Shown piece after piece: positions 8,303-16,817 of a DNA stretch of 64,000 nucleotides. Made by a program: the position numbers and the translations under genes. The stretch's first letter is position 1, and every line of letters starts with the position of its first letter. The stretch is from Streptomyces sp. BK208. GTDB taxonomy: Bacteria > Actinomycetota > Actinomycetes > Streptomycetales > Streptomycetaceae. The DNA is taken from NCBI RefSeq assembly GCF_004364245.1, contig NZ_SOAV01000004.1, positions 248,001 through 312,000 of the forward strand. The letters are read 5' to 3'. The notes under the pieces were generated by a model. It was not told the origin of the DNA. It saw only the letters and a program-made list of their open reading frames with translations, and made no database searches.

Positions 8303-9067
8303 ATGAAGCTCCACGAACCGGTGACCGGCGGGCCCTGCTGGGCGGAGCTGGGGACCACCGACCTGGAAGCGGCCAAGAGGTTCTACACCGAGCTGTTCGG
8401 CTGGTATCCGCACACGGACCCGCGGCAGCAGGCGGGCGGCTGCACGATCGCGCGGATCGACGACGCGGCGGTCGCCGCCCTGACCCCGCTGCACCGGCCG
8501 GGGCAGCCGGTCGCGTGGAACGTGTCGTTCGCCGTGCGGGACGCGGACACGGCCCTGCGGCAGGTGACGGCGGCCGGGGGGACGGCCCTCCAGGGGCCCA
8601 CGGACGTCTTCGACACGGGCCGCTTCGCGGTGGCCGCCGATCCCACCGGGGCGTCGTTCCAGCTGTGGCAGGCGCGCTCCTTCCCCGGCGCAGGGCTGTT
8701 CAACGCGCCCGGCACGCTGGGCTGGGTGGAGCTGCTGACCCGGGAGCCCGACCGGGCCGCCGACTTCTACACCACGGTCTTCGGCTGGAGCGTCACCCCC
8801 TCGCCGGCCTATCCGCAGTGGGGGATCGACGGAGCGGACTTCGGCGGCATGGTGACGATGGACGACAAGTTCCCGCACGAGGTGCCGGCGCACTGGCTGC
8901 CGTACTTCGCGGTGGCGGACGTGGACACCGCCGCGGTCGGCACGACCGACGGCGGCGGCACCGTGCTCATGGAGCCGACCGCCGTGACCGACGGACCGCG
9001 CATCGCGGTGCTGCGGGATCCGCAGGGCGCGATGTTCGGCGTGTACCGGGCGGGCGACGAGCGCTGA
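8303..9067 (+). CDS. Double-domain VOC family protein
   Basis: The 254-residue product has two tandem VOC domains. The first (about residues 8-125) begins GGPCWAELGTTDLEAAKRFYTELFGW and ends AVAADPTGASFQLWQA. The second (about 135-250) begins GTLGWVELLTREPDRAADFYTTVFGW and ends AVLRDPQGAMFGVYRA. This duplicated form is common in Streptomyces and related to the hydroxylase-like 27-kDa antigen family (Cfp30B type); substrates are unknown. The start is the ATG at 8303, with GGAAGGA upstream, rather than the longer frame from 8252. It is cytosolic and converges on the MarR/FUSC operon. Confidence 0.87.
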   Translation: MKLHEPVTGGPCWAELGTTDLEAAKRFYTELFGWYPHTDPRQQAGGCTIARIDDAAVAALTPLHRPGQPVAWNVSFAVRDADTALRQVTAAGGTALQGPTDVFDTGRFAVAADPTGASFQLWQARSFPGAGLFNAPGTLGWVELLTREPDRAADFYTTVFGWSVTPSPAYPQWGIDGADFGGMVTMDDKFPHEVPAHWLPYFAVADVDTAAVGTTDGGGTVLMEPTAVTDGPRIAVLRDPQGAMFGVYRAGDER

Positions 9068-9115
9068 CCCGCCGGGCGCCGGAGGGCGGCGGGGGCGTCG
9101 TCGGACGGCGGCGGA

Positions 9116-9679
9116 TCAGGCCCGCAGCGCGTCCAGGCGGCCCTCCAGCTGGCTCAGCAGCCCGCCGAGGAGCGCCGCCAGCTCACCCTGCCGGGATCCG
9201 TCCACGCCGGACAGCACGGCGGACTCGTAGGCGAGCTGATCGGGCAGGATGCCGTCGACGAGGTCGCGCCCGGCGCCCGTGAGGCGGAGGTGGGCGACCC
9301 GGCGGTCCCGGGTGTCGCCGCGCCGCTCGACGAGACCGCGCTCGGTGAGCTGCTTGAGGCGCTTGGTGACGGCGGCGCCGGAGGAGAAGGTCTCCCTGGC
9401 CAGCTCACCGGGGGTCAGCTCGTGCCCGGTGCGGCGCAGCGCGCCGAGCAGGTCGAACTCGGCCCGGCTGAGGCCCGCCCGGCGCAGCGGGGCGTCCTCG
9501 GCCTGCTGGAGGAGGGCGGCGCAGCGGTTGATGCGGCCGATGATCTCCATGGGCCCGGTGTCGAGGTCCGGGCGGACGGCACGCCACTGACGTACGACTG
9601 CGGCCACGGTGTCCCCGTCCGGTCCCGTCCCCCCGTCGCCGGCTCCCCCGCCGTGGGCTGTCCCGTCGGTTGCGGTCAT
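9116..9679 (-). CDS. MarR family transcriptional regulator
   Basis: A 187-residue MarR-type regulator. The winged helix-turn-helix runs over LSRAEFDLLGALRRTGHELTPGELARETFSSGAAVTKRLKQLTERGLVERR, followed by the wing RDRRVAHLRLTGAGR and a C-terminal dimerisation helix. The start ATG overlaps the stop of the upstream FUSC-exporter gene as ATGA, so regulator and exporter are co-transcribed and coupled. MarR proteins usually repress an exporter until an aromatic ligand binds. The only palindrome near the unit is in the exporter promoter (11375-11397), the predicted operator, which implies autoregulation. Confidence 0.92.
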   Translation of the reverse strand: MTATDGTAHGGGAGDGGTGPDGDTVAAVVRQWRAVRPDLDTGPMEIIGRINRCAALLQQAEDAPLRRAGLSRAEFDLLGALRRTGHELTPGELARETFSSGAAVTKRLKQLTERGLVERRGDTRDRRVAHLRLTGAGRDLVDGILPDQLAYESAVLSGVDGSRQGELAALLGGLLSQLEGRLDALRA

Positions 9680-11364
9680 GGCCGTACGTCCTCCGTTCTC
9701 GTGCCCGTGTCCAGGTCCGGACGCGCTGCCCGGCGTCGCACCACCTCGGCGAGCGTACGGTGTCCGGACTGCTCGGCGAGCACGACCCTCTCCTGGGGCA
9801 GTGCGCGTCCCCACCATTCGCCGGCCGCCCCGTCCGCGGTGGCCCGCAGGTCGGTCAGCGCGGCGGCCAGGTTCCGGCGGGCGGCCTCCAGGGCGCCGGG
9901 GGCGGGGGCCTGCTCCGCGAGGAGGCGCGCGGCGCCTTCCCGGGCCCGGTCGGCCGCGGCCACCGCATGTTCGACGCGGTTCCCGGCGCGCCGGTTGGTG
10001 ACGGCGACGGCGGCGAGGAAGCCGACCAGGGCCCCGACGAGGGTGTCGACGGCCCGCTCGGTCATCAGGTCGCCGGGGGCCTGGTAGCCGGCGAACTCGG
10101 TGACGAGCAGGGCCATCGGGGTCACGCAGACGCTGCCGAGCCAGTAGTTGCGGGTGATGAGGGCCTCGGCGCCGAAGTTCAGGGCGAGGCAGCACAGGAC
10201 GAGCAGCGCCTGTCCGAGGTGCGCGAGCGGGGCGATGGCGGCGAAGAGCAGCACCCCGGCGAGGTTGCCGACCACGCGCTGCACGGCCCGGCTCCAGGTC
10301 AGCGTGAGGTTGGCCTGGTAGAGCGCGGCGGCGGTGACCAGCGCCCAGTACGGGCGGCCGATGCCGAGCGCGAGGGAGGCGTAGCCGGCCAGCGCGCAGC
10401 CGAGGGCGGTGCGTACGGCGATCGGGGCCAGCGGGCCGAGCCGCTGCCGCAGGGGCGCGGGTCGGGCGGCGAGTTCGGCGTCCACGCCGAGGAGTTCCTC
10501 CCGGTCCTCCGGCGTGCCGCCGGTGCGGGGGATCCGGCCGCCGCCGCGCAGGGCCAGGGCCCAGCCGCGCAGCCGCTCGGGGTCGGTGTCGGCCGGGGCC
10601 GCGAGTGCGACCTCGGCGCGCACGACGAGGCGCTCCAGGGCGTGCCGGGTGGTGGCGCGGGTGCCCGTCGCGGGGAGGGACAGCAGCGTCTGCCAGGCGG
10701 CCTGCACGGCGGCGTACCCGGCGGCGCGGGCGGAGGCGTGGCCGTCACCGGTGCCGCGGGTGGCGGCGTACGCGGCGGCGGCGTTCAGCGCCTGGGCGGT
10801 GGCCCGGCGCTCCGGGCCGTGCGGGCGGATCAGGGCGGGGGCCATGCAGACCAGCCAGGCCCAGACGCCCGCGGCGGCGGCCAGCGCCAGGTGACCGGGG
10901 ATCCGGTCGAGGGTCTGCGGGACGAAGAGGGTGGCGGAACTGATGAAGGTCAGGACCACGTTGCCCGGCGGGCCGACCCGGGTCGCGTCGCAGAGCGTCT
11001 TCTGCACGGCGGCCAGCAGCGCGCCGACGGTGACGAGGACGACCGCGTTGCGCGTGAGGGAGGCGGTGACCAGGGCGACGGCGACGCCGCCGAGCATGCC
11101 GAGCACCACCCACGCCAGGGTGCGGGCGCGGGCCGCGTAGGGGCGGTTGTGCGCGTAGAGCGCGCACAGGGCCCCGGCCATCGTGTACATCGCCAGGTCG
11201 AGCCGGCCGAACGCCAGCAGGAGCAGGTTGGGAGGGGCGACGGCGGCGACCGAACTCAGGGCGGGCTTGAACCAGATCTCGGAGGGCCGGCGCAGGCGCA
11301 GCACGCCTGCCAGGGACAGACGTCGTACCGGTGGGGTGCCGGGGGTGGGGGTCGCACTGCTCAT
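9676..11364 (-). CDS. FUSC family inner-membrane exporter
   Basis: This 562-residue membrane protein has the layout of the FUSC/aromatic-acid exporter (AaeB-like) family: two hydrophobic blocks (roughly residues 35-180 and 315-450), each with several helices, separated and followed by soluble helical segments. Conserved pieces in the second block are IGRPYWALVTAAALYQANL and QRVVGNLAGVLL. Members export aromatic carboxylates or similar compounds; the substrate here is not known. No ribosome site precedes the ATG, and the promoter at 11372-11401 predicts a leaderless transcript. It is the first gene of the unit, followed by the overlapping marR gene. Confidence 0.88.
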   Translation of the reverse strand: MSSATPTPGTPPVRRLSLAGVLRLRRPSEIWFKPALSSVAAVAPPNLLLLAFGRLDLAMYTMAGALCALYAHNRPYAARARTLAWVVLGMLGGVAVALVTASLTRNAVVLVTVGALLAAVQKTLCDATRVGPPGNVVLTFISSATLFVPQTLDRIPGHLALAAAAGVWAWLVCMAPALIRPHGPERRATAQALNAAAAYAATRGTGDGHASARAAGYAAVQAAWQTLLSLPATGTRATTRHALERLVVRAEVALAAPADTDPERLRGWALALRGGGRIPRTGGTPEDREELLGVDAELAARPAPLRQRLGPLAPIAVRTALGCALAGYASLALGIGRPYWALVTAAALYQANLTLTWSRAVQRVVGNLAGVLLFAAIAPLAHLGQALLVLCCLALNFGAEALITRNYWLGSVCVTPMALLVTEFAGYQAPGDLMTERAVDTLVGALVGFLAAVAVTNRRAGNRVEHAVAAADRAREGAARLLAEQAPAPGALEAARRNLAAALTDLRATADGAAGEWWGRALPQERVVLAEQSGHRTLAEVVRRRAARPDLDTGTRTEDVRP

Positions 11365-11371
11365 GAGAAGG

Positions 11372-11401
11372 AGATTAACAAGTGTTTTACCTGTAAATCA
11401 A
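11372..11401 (-). promoter_or_regulatory. Predicted leaderless promoter of the FUSC-marR operon
   Basis: On the minus strand, TTGATT (11396-11401) and TAATCT (11372-11377) are separated by 18 bp. Only 7 bases lie between the -10 box and the start ATG, so transcription probably begins at or beside the A of the ATG. The minus strand has no Shine-Dalgarno sequence there; the AAGGAG visible is on the plus strand. Confidence 0.6.
11375..11397. promoter_or_regulatory. Probable MarR operator inside the promoter spacer
   Basis: TTAACAAGT (11375-11383) and ACCTGTAAA (11389-11397) form a 23-bp imperfect palindrome, 7 of 9 positions matching, around a 5-bp centre. It covers the spacer and part of the -10 box of the FUSC-marR promoter, the classic position for MarR steric repression. 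It is also a strikingly AT-rich island in this sequence. Confidence 0.6.
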
Positions 11402-11572
11402 ATGTGCCGGAGATCACCCCGCACTCTGCCCGCCTCGCCGACCTGCGGCGTTCCCCCGCGCCCGGGACGCGCGCTCCCCCTGGTGCCCCCGCGTACCCCC
11501 TTGCGCTCGCGTGCGCGCCGCGTGGCCCGGGCAGTCCTTGACGGACCGTGGACCGCGGAACGGGGAGGTGCT

Positions 11573-12172
11573 GTGCACGGACCGGCGTCGTCCGGATGGC
11601 TGCTGGTCGCGCTGTGCGCGGCGACCGGCGTGTACTGCCTGCTGCGGATGCGCAGCGGCGTCGAGGAGCAGCGCAGCGCCGCGGGCGGCGAGGCCCTCAT
11701 GGGGTTCGGCATGGCCGCCATGGCCGTGCCCGCTGCCGTGTTCACCCCGCCGGCCTGGGTCTGGCCCGGCTATGCGGTGGTGTTCGGCGCGGCCGGGCTG
11801 CGGGCGTTGTGGGCCGCCCGGTCCGGGCGCCACCACCTGCACCACCTCGTGGGCGCCGCGGCGATGGTCTACATGGCGGTGGCGATGACCGGGTCCCCCG
11901 CGCACACCCATGCCCACGGGGCGTCCGGCACACCGGTGCTGACCGGAGTGCTGCTGCTGTACTTCACGGGATACGTCCTGCTGACCGGCGTACGCCTGAT
12001 ACCGGTCGTGGCGGTGACCGGCGGTGGCCCGGGGACACCGGTCGCGTCCGCGGCCGACGGAGCGGGAGCCGGCGGCCGTACGGCGGCGGCGTGGGGCGAC
12101 CGGCCGGAGCTGGCCCTGGCCTGCCGCCTCTCCATGGCGATCGGGATGCTGGCCATGCTGCTGCCCCTGTGA
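11573..12172 (+). CDS. DUF5134 domain membrane protein
   Basis: A 199-residue integral membrane protein with about five hydrophobic helices, which I assign to the actinobacterial DUF5134 group. Histidines cluster in the ARSGRHHLHHLVGAAAMVYM and AHTHAHGA segments, so a metal or heme ligand role at the membrane is possible; this is inference. The N-terminus is out-facing with no cleavable signal evident. The GTG start at 11573 is preceded by GGGGAGG. The frame continues upstream without stop but is not supported. Neighbours downstream are an M56 protease and a PAP2 phosphatase, but the 332-bp gap argues against a single operon. Confidence 0.8.
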   Translation: MHGPASSGWLLVALCAATGVYCLLRMRSGVEEQRSAAGGEALMGFGMAAMAVPAAVFTPPAWVWPGYAVVFGAAGLRALWAARSGRHHLHHLVGAAAMVYMAVAMTGSPAHTHAHGASGTPVLTGVLLLYFTGYVLLTGVRLIPVVAVTGGGPGTPVASAADGAGAGGRTAAAWGDRPELALACRLSMAIGMLAMLLPL

Positions 12173-12504
12173 CACGGACGCCGGGGGCCCGCCCACTCGG
12201 AGCGCGACCTGCACGGCCGGTTCGCACGGGCACCCGGCCTGTACGGAGCCCGGTCCGCACAGGGTCCGGCGCGCATGGGGCGGGCTCGAACGGGTCCCGG
12301 CCTGCGCCGGGCGTCGGCCTGCGTGGGGCCGGGCCTGCACGGCGTCGGCCTGAGTGAAGCCCGGCATGCACCGGCGTCGGCCCGCATGCGGCCCGGGCCG
12401 CCGAGGCCCCGGCCTGCCCGTCGCGCGTCGTGCGCGATCGTTGGCTGCGTCACTTCGCGCCCGGGGCCGTACTGCCGACGGCGCGGCGCTCATAGGCTGC
12501 CCCC
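12173..12504. other. Gene-free, low-complexity GC-rich gap
   Basis: No credible coding region is seen in these 332 bases. The stretch is made of loosely repeated units rich in GGCCTGCA, CGTCGGCCTG and GCCCGGCCTG that keep several frames open on both strands. The last 60 bases carry the start region of the M56 protease gene. It may represent decayed sequence or an unstable spacer. Confidence 0.6.
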
Positions 12505-13440
12505 ATGATTCTCCCCGCGGCACTGCTGCTGCTCGGCGCGCTGACCGCCGTGCTCGCCCCCAGGCTGCTCGCCCGGGCCGACTGGCCGGATCGCGAACCG
12601 GTGGTCGCCCTGTGGGTCTGGCAGTGTGCGGTGGCGGCGGTGATCGTGTGCTGCGCGCTGTCGATGACGTTCAGCGCGGCGGCGGCCTGGCACGCCGTGG
12701 GCGGCCCCGTCTTCGCGACGGCCCCCGGACGCGTGGTCGAGGCGTACGCGCTGGGCACCTCGGGGCTGTGGGCCGACACGACCGCGCTCACGCTGGCCTG
12801 CGGCGGCCTGTGGAGCGTCGCGATGCTGACCCGGGAGGTCGCGCGGGCCCGCTCCCGGCGTCGGCTGCGCCGGGCGGAGCTGAGGCACCGCGCTCCGCTG
12901 CTGCCGGGCGAGGAGCCCGGCCGCGGCCGGCTCGTCGTCCTGGAGGGCGAGCGGCCGGACGCCTGGTGGCTGCCCGCCGCTCCCCCGCAGCTGGTGGTCA
13001 CCACCGCCGCGCTGCGCCGCCTCGAAGGCCGGCAACTGGACGCGGTGCTCGCGCACGAGAAGGGCCACGCGCAGGCGCGTCACGACTGGCTGCTGCACTG
13101 CTCCGTCGCGCTGGCCGACGGTTTCCCGCGGGTTCCGGTCTTCGCTGCGTTCCGCGACGAGATGCACCGCCTGGTCGAACTGGCCGCCGACGACGTCGCC
13201 TCCCGCCGCTTCGGGCGGCTGACCACCGCCCTGGCTCTGGTCGAACTCAACGAGGGCCGGGGCGTCTTCGGCCCGTGTCCGACCGCTCAGGCCCAAGTCC
13301 CGCAGCGGGTCCACCGCTTGCTCACCCCACCGAACCGGCTCACGGCGGGCCGGAGGCTGCGGCTGACGGCCGCCGCCGCGCTGGTGCCCGCGGTTCCGGT
13401 CCTGGTGGCCTTCGCACCGGGACTGTGGGTGTTGGGCTAG
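12505..13440 (+). CDS. M56 family membrane metallopeptidase
   Basis: This 311-residue BlaR1/MecR1-type protease domain protein has three N-terminal hydrophobic segments (about residues 1-20, 35-60, 90-110), a cytosolic or membrane-facing catalytic part with the zinc motif HEKGH (H184, E185, H188), and the third-ligand region ELAADDVAS. A last hydrophobic helix closes the protein. Known members cleave a BlaI/MecI repressor in response to cell-wall stress. Here there is no penicillin-binding sensor domain and no BlaI gene nearby, so its target lies elsewhere. ATG at 12505 has no strong ribosome site and may be leaderless. Confidence 0.88.
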   Translation: MILPAALLLLGALTAVLAPRLLARADWPDREPVVALWVWQCAVAAVIVCCALSMTFSAAAAWHAVGGPVFATAPGRVVEAYALGTSGLWADTTALTLACGGLWSVAMLTREVARARSRRRLRRAELRHRAPLLPGEEPGRGRLVVLEGERPDAWWLPAAPPQLVVTTAALRRLEGRQLDAVLAHEKGHAQARHDWLLHCSVALADGFPRVPVFAAFRDEMHRLVELAADDVASRRFGRLTTALALVELNEGRGVFGPCPTAQAQVPQRVHRLLTPPNRLTAGRRLRLTAAAALVPAVPVLVAFAPGLWVLG

Positions 13441-13485
13441 CAGGGGAAGTGGCCCCGGAGGACCCGGTTCGGCGAGTATCGCAGC

Positions 13486-14178
13486 ATGCAGACGCCGCCG
13501 GTCGACTCCCCGCCCGCCCCGCCGCAGCCGCGCACGGCCCTTCGCGCCGCCTGGGCACTGGCCGTGTGCTCCGCGCTCGTGCTCACCCTGGTCGCCGTCG
13601 AGTGGGGGCCGCTGCTGAGACTCGACGACGACATCGCCGGCACGACGCACCGCTGGGCCGTCGAGGAAGGCGGCGTCACGCGGACGATGCGGGTCCTCAC
13701 CGACTGGGTGTGGGACCCCTGGACGATGCGCCTGCTCTGCGCGGTGGTGGTCGTGTGGCTGTGGTGGCGCCGTGGCGACCGGTGGACGGCCGGGTGGCTG
13801 GCGGCGGTGTGCCTGTCGGGCAGTCTGCTGCAGCAGGTCCTGAAGGCGGCGGTGGACCGCCCCCGCCCGGTCTGGCCCGACCCCGTGGACTCCGCGCACT
13901 ACGCGGCCTTCCCCTCCGGGCACGCCATGACCGCCACGTTCGTGTGCGGCCTGCTGGTGTGGCTGCTGCACCACTACGGCGCCGGGCGCCTCCCGCGCCG
14001 GGCCGGCCTCGCCGTGGCCCTGGTCTCCGTGGCCGGGGTGGGCGTGACCCGGGTGTGGCTCGGCGTCCACTGGGCCTCGGACGTCGTCGGCGGCTGGCTC
14101 CTGGGCGCGCTGGTCGTGGCCCTCGCGGTGCTGGTGCACCGGCGCGGGCATCCGCGAGCCGATCGGCACGGGTCCTGA
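13486..14178 (+). CDS. PAP2 family membrane phosphatase
   Basis: The 230-residue product contains the three PAP2 acid phosphatase signatures: KAAVDRPRP, PSGHAM and RVWLGVHWASDVVGG, with the catalytic histidines in the second and third. Around them are about five hydrophobic segments, the first near residues 20-40 after a Pro-rich N-terminus. Such enzymes dephosphorylate lipid phosphates such as phosphatidic acid or undecaprenyl pyrophosphate on the outer face of the membrane. It follows the M56 protease gene by 45 bp in the same direction and may be co-transcribed with it. The ATG start is chosen because it leaves a complete domain. Confidence 0.92.
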   Translation: MQTPPVDSPPAPPQPRTALRAAWALAVCSALVLTLVAVEWGPLLRLDDDIAGTTHRWAVEEGGVTRTMRVLTDWVWDPWTMRLLCAVVVVWLWWRRGDRWTAGWLAAVCLSGSLLQQVLKAAVDRPRPVWPDPVDSAHYAAFPSGHAMTATFVCGLLVWLLHHYGAGRLPRRAGLAVALVSVAGVGVTRVWLGVHWASDVVGGWLLGALVVALAVLVHRRGHPRADRHGS

Positions 14179-14317
14179 CCTGGGCTGACGGGCTTCACCC
14201 GGTACGCATGTAGCCCGAGGCAACCATGGGGTGGTGCCGTCCGCCTCGGACGATCCCCCGTGTCGCCCGAGGCAGACGGTGCGGACGATCCGTGAAGGTC
14301 CGTCCGCCTGCGCCGAG

Positions 14318-14341
14318 TATAGTTGGCTGGCAGCCAGTCAA
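14318..14341. promoter_or_regulatory. Promoter -10 box overlapped by TetR palindrome
   Basis: TATAGT (14318-14323) is a good -10 hexamer. Overlapping its last base is the 19-bp near-perfect palindrome TTGGCTGGCAGCCAGTCAA (14323-14341), 8 of 9 arm positions paired. It sits over the expected transcription start and 14 bp before the ATG of the tetR gene, so the TetR product probably represses itself here. No good -35 box is visible. Confidence 0.6.
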
Positions 14342-14355
14342 CGCAGGAGTACAGC

Positions 14356-15120
14356 ATGTCCCCGCGCAGCGCCTCGGTCAATGAAGAATTGCGGCGGCGC
14401 TCGAAGGAGCGTCTTCTGCAGGCCGCCGTGGAGCTGGTGGGCGAGCGCGGCTACGAGGCGACCACGCTGGGCGACATCGCCGACCGGGCAGGCTCGGCAC
14501 GCGGACTGGTCTCGTACTACTTCCCCGGCAAGCGGCAGTTGGTGCAGTCCGCCGTGCACCGGCTGATGCACCGGACCCTCGAGGAGGCTCTGGAGCGCGA
14601 GCCGCGCACCTCGGGGGGGTCCGAGCGGCTGGCGCGGGCCATCGACGCGATCCTGGGACTCGCCCGGGACCGGCCGGTGCTCATGCGCCAGCACATGGCG
14701 GGGCTGCTCCAGGCCGAGGTGGGCTTCGTACCGTGCCCCGAGCAGCGACGGCTCGCCGAGTTGCTGCGGGACACCATGGCCCGGCACGGCTCGCAGGACG
14801 TCGACCGCGACTACCCGATGCTGCGCGCACAGTTGATGGGCGCCGTCTTCGCGGCCCTCGTGCCCGGGGTGCCGATGCCGGTGCCGGAGCTGCGCGCCGA
14901 GTTGTTCGGGCACTACCGGCTGGACTGGAAGCTGGGTGTCCCGCCGGGAGCCGAAGCACCCGGCGGGACGACGTGCGACCCGGACCTGTCGCGGTTCTTC
15001 GAGACCGGCACCCCGGAGCAGCCGGCCCACGCGGAACGCACGGATCAGGTGGACCGGACGGAACCGGCCGGACGGACGGAACCGGCGGACCGGACGGACC
15101 CGGCCGCTCAGTCGAAGTAG
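14356..15120 (+). CDS. TetR family transcriptional regulator
   Basis: The 254-residue product starts with a TetR DNA-binding domain: RRSKERLLQAAVELVGERGYEATTLGDIADRAGSARGLVSYYFPGKRQLV, with the recognition helix in SARGLVSYYF. The ligand-binding C-terminal part is helical. The last 30 residues form a repetitive, hydrophilic tail (RTEPAGRTEPADRTDPA), built from a repeated nucleotide unit and probably disordered. The start ATG has GCAGGAG upstream and lies just after the palindrome at 14323-14341, consistent with autoregulation. Its 3' end overlaps the convergent LVIVD gene by 13 bp. Target genes beyond itself cannot be read from context. Confidence 0.92.
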   Translation: MSPRSASVNEELRRRSKERLLQAAVELVGERGYEATTLGDIADRAGSARGLVSYYFPGKRQLVQSAVHRLMHRTLEEALEREPRTSGGSERLARAIDAILGLARDRPVLMRQHMAGLLQAEVGFVPCPEQRRLAELLRDTMARHGSQDVDRDYPMLRAQLMGAVFAALVPGVPMPVPELRAELFGHYRLDWKLGVPPGAEAPGGTTCDPDLSRFFETGTPEQPAHAERTDQVDRTEPAGRTEPADRTDPAAQSK

Positions 15121-16610
15121 TCCGGCTGCGTCTGCGTGTTGAGCTCCCGCAGGTGGACCCGCTCGGCCGGGTCGGTGCGCCGGTCGCTGAGCTTGAGGAC
15201 GTCGAAGCCCTTGGCGATGTCGTTCGAGTAGATGTAGCCGTTGTAGTAGTACGCCGACCAGGAACCACCGGTGATCATCGTGTCGGTGCTCAGCGGGCCG
15301 CGCTCGAAGTAGGCGATCTCCTTGGGCCGCGAGGAGTCGGTGAACTCCCAGACGGAGACGCCGCCCTGGTACCAGGCCTGGACCATGATGTCCTTGCCCT
15401 TGACCGGGATCAGCGAGCCGTTGTGGGCCACGCAGTTCTCGGTGTCGGCCTGGTGGCGCGGGATCTTGAAGTAGTTGCGGAAGACCAGCTTGCGGTGGTC
15501 GCCCCGGCCGACGATGTCGTAGATGCCGTCGGCGCCGCGGTCCGGCCCGATCTCCGCGTTGCAGGTGGCGGCTCCGCCGCCGCCCAGCTCGTCGGTGAAG
15601 ACGACCTTGTTCGCCTTCTGGTTGAAGGTCGCCGAGTGCCAGAACGCGAAGTTCACGTTGTCCTGGACGCGGTCGATGACCTTCGGGTGCTCGGGGTCCT
15701 TGAGGGAGAACAGGATGCCGTCGCCCATGCAGGCGCCCGCCGCCAGGTCCTCGGAGGGCAGGACCGTGATGTCGTGGCAGCCGGTGGTCTTGGTGACGCC
15801 CGGGTTGGTGGGCCCGCCCGGGTTGCCGCCGCCGTCGGGGCCCTCACCGGGGAACAGCACGGGGAAGCCCACCAGGGCCGCCCGCTCGGGTGCCTGGCGC
15901 GGCACCTTGATCACGGAGATCCCGTCGTGCGGCGGCTGGCAGTCGGGGTAGGCGGCGTTCGGTGAGTAGGAGGAGACGTAGATGTAGACGTTCTTGCGCT
16001 CGGGCACCAGCGTGTGGGTGTGCGAACCGCAGGCGGTCTCGACCGCGGCGACGTACTTCGGGTTCCGCTTGTCGCTGATGTCGAAGACCTTCATGCCCTC
16101 CCAGGAGGACTTCTCGGTCGCGGGCTGCGTGGTGCTGTTGCAACTGCTGTCGCTGCGCGAGGAGTCGGTCGACACGAACAGCAGGTCCCCGGAGACGGAG
16201 ATGTCGTTCTGCGAGCCCGGGCACAGCACCTGGGCGACGGTCTTCGGCTTCTTCGGGTTCTTGATGTCGAAGATGCGGAAGCCGTCGTAGTTGCCGGCGA
16301 AGGCATAGCGGCCCTGGAACGCCAGGTCCGAATTGGTGCCGGGCAGCGCGTCCTTGGGGATGTTGGTCAGGTGTTCGATGTTGTCGGAGTGGACCGTCTC
16401 GTCCTGACCGGGTATCCCGCCGCTCTCGATGGCTTCGCGCACCTCGGCGCGCGCGCTCTTCGACACCTCCTTCGAAGTGGCCGGACCGTCCCCGGGGTCG
16501 GGGGTGGCCATGGCCGGTCCTGCGGTGAGCAGCGCGGACAGGAGTCCGGCGGCGGCGGCCGCGACTCCCAGGCGTCTGCGCCGCGTTCGCGGGTCGCTCA
16601 ACAGGGTCAC
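15108..16610 (-). CDS. Secreted LVIVD-repeat beta-propeller protein
   Basis: This 500-residue exported protein starts with a basic, Arg-rich signal peptide (RTRRRRLGV then a hydrophobic run, likely cut after AMA near residue 35; Tat export possible). The mature part repeats segments such as FRIFDIKNPKKPKTV, MKVFDISDKRNPKYV and VSVWEFTDSSRPKEI, typical of LVIVD repeats that form a beta-propeller. Several cysteines may form disulphides. I chose the GTG at 16610 because GGAGGAAACA lies just upstream. It is transcribed divergently from a DUF305 lipoprotein gene, an association I have seen in actinobacteria. Function is unknown; a surface binding or scaffold role is inferred. Confidence 0.88.
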   Translation of the reverse strand: MTLLSDPRTRRRRLGVAAAAAGLLSALLTAGPAMATPDPGDGPATSKEVSKSARAEVREAIESGGIPGQDETVHSDNIEHLTNIPKDALPGTNSDLAFQGRYAFAGNYDGFRIFDIKNPKKPKTVAQVLCPGSQNDISVSGDLLFVSTDSSRSDSSCNSTTQPATEKSSWEGMKVFDISDKRNPKYVAAVETACGSHTHTLVPERKNVYIYVSSYSPNAAYPDCQPPHDGISVIKVPRQAPERAALVGFPVLFPGEGPDGGGNPGGPTNPGVTKTTGCHDITVLPSEDLAAGACMGDGILFSLKDPEHPKVIDRVQDNVNFAFWHSATFNQKANKVVFTDELGGGGAATCNAEIGPDRGADGIYDIVGRGDHRKLVFRNYFKIPRHQADTENCVAHNGSLIPVKGKDIMVQAWYQGGVSVWEFTDSSRPKEIAYFERGPLSTDTMITGGSWSAYYYNGYIYSNDIAKGFDVLKLSDRRTDPAERVHLRELNTQTQPDYFD

Positions 16611-16817
16611 TGTTTCCTCCCAACGTCCGTTCCGGTTGGAACGGTTCACGCACCACGCAGTATCGTCTTCGCCATGCACATACCAACAGGGGGCAACAAA
16701 GACGCAATGAAGTTTTTTGATCACTGACGCGCGGAAGCGTGCTAGGACGGTCATCGCACCCACAACGTGTTCCGCTTTCCTCCCCGCAGGGAGTGCCCCC
16801 AGTCACAGGAGGTCGTC

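Noticed and set aside
11380..11400. Plus-strand AAGGAG followed by GTG near 11382
   Set aside because: The reading frame stops after four codons. The AAGGAG lies between the minus-strand promoter and ATG by chance.
12173..12504. Possible small genes in the gap before the M56 gene
   Set aside because: Frames are open on both strands but repetitive, without start signals or recognisable domains.
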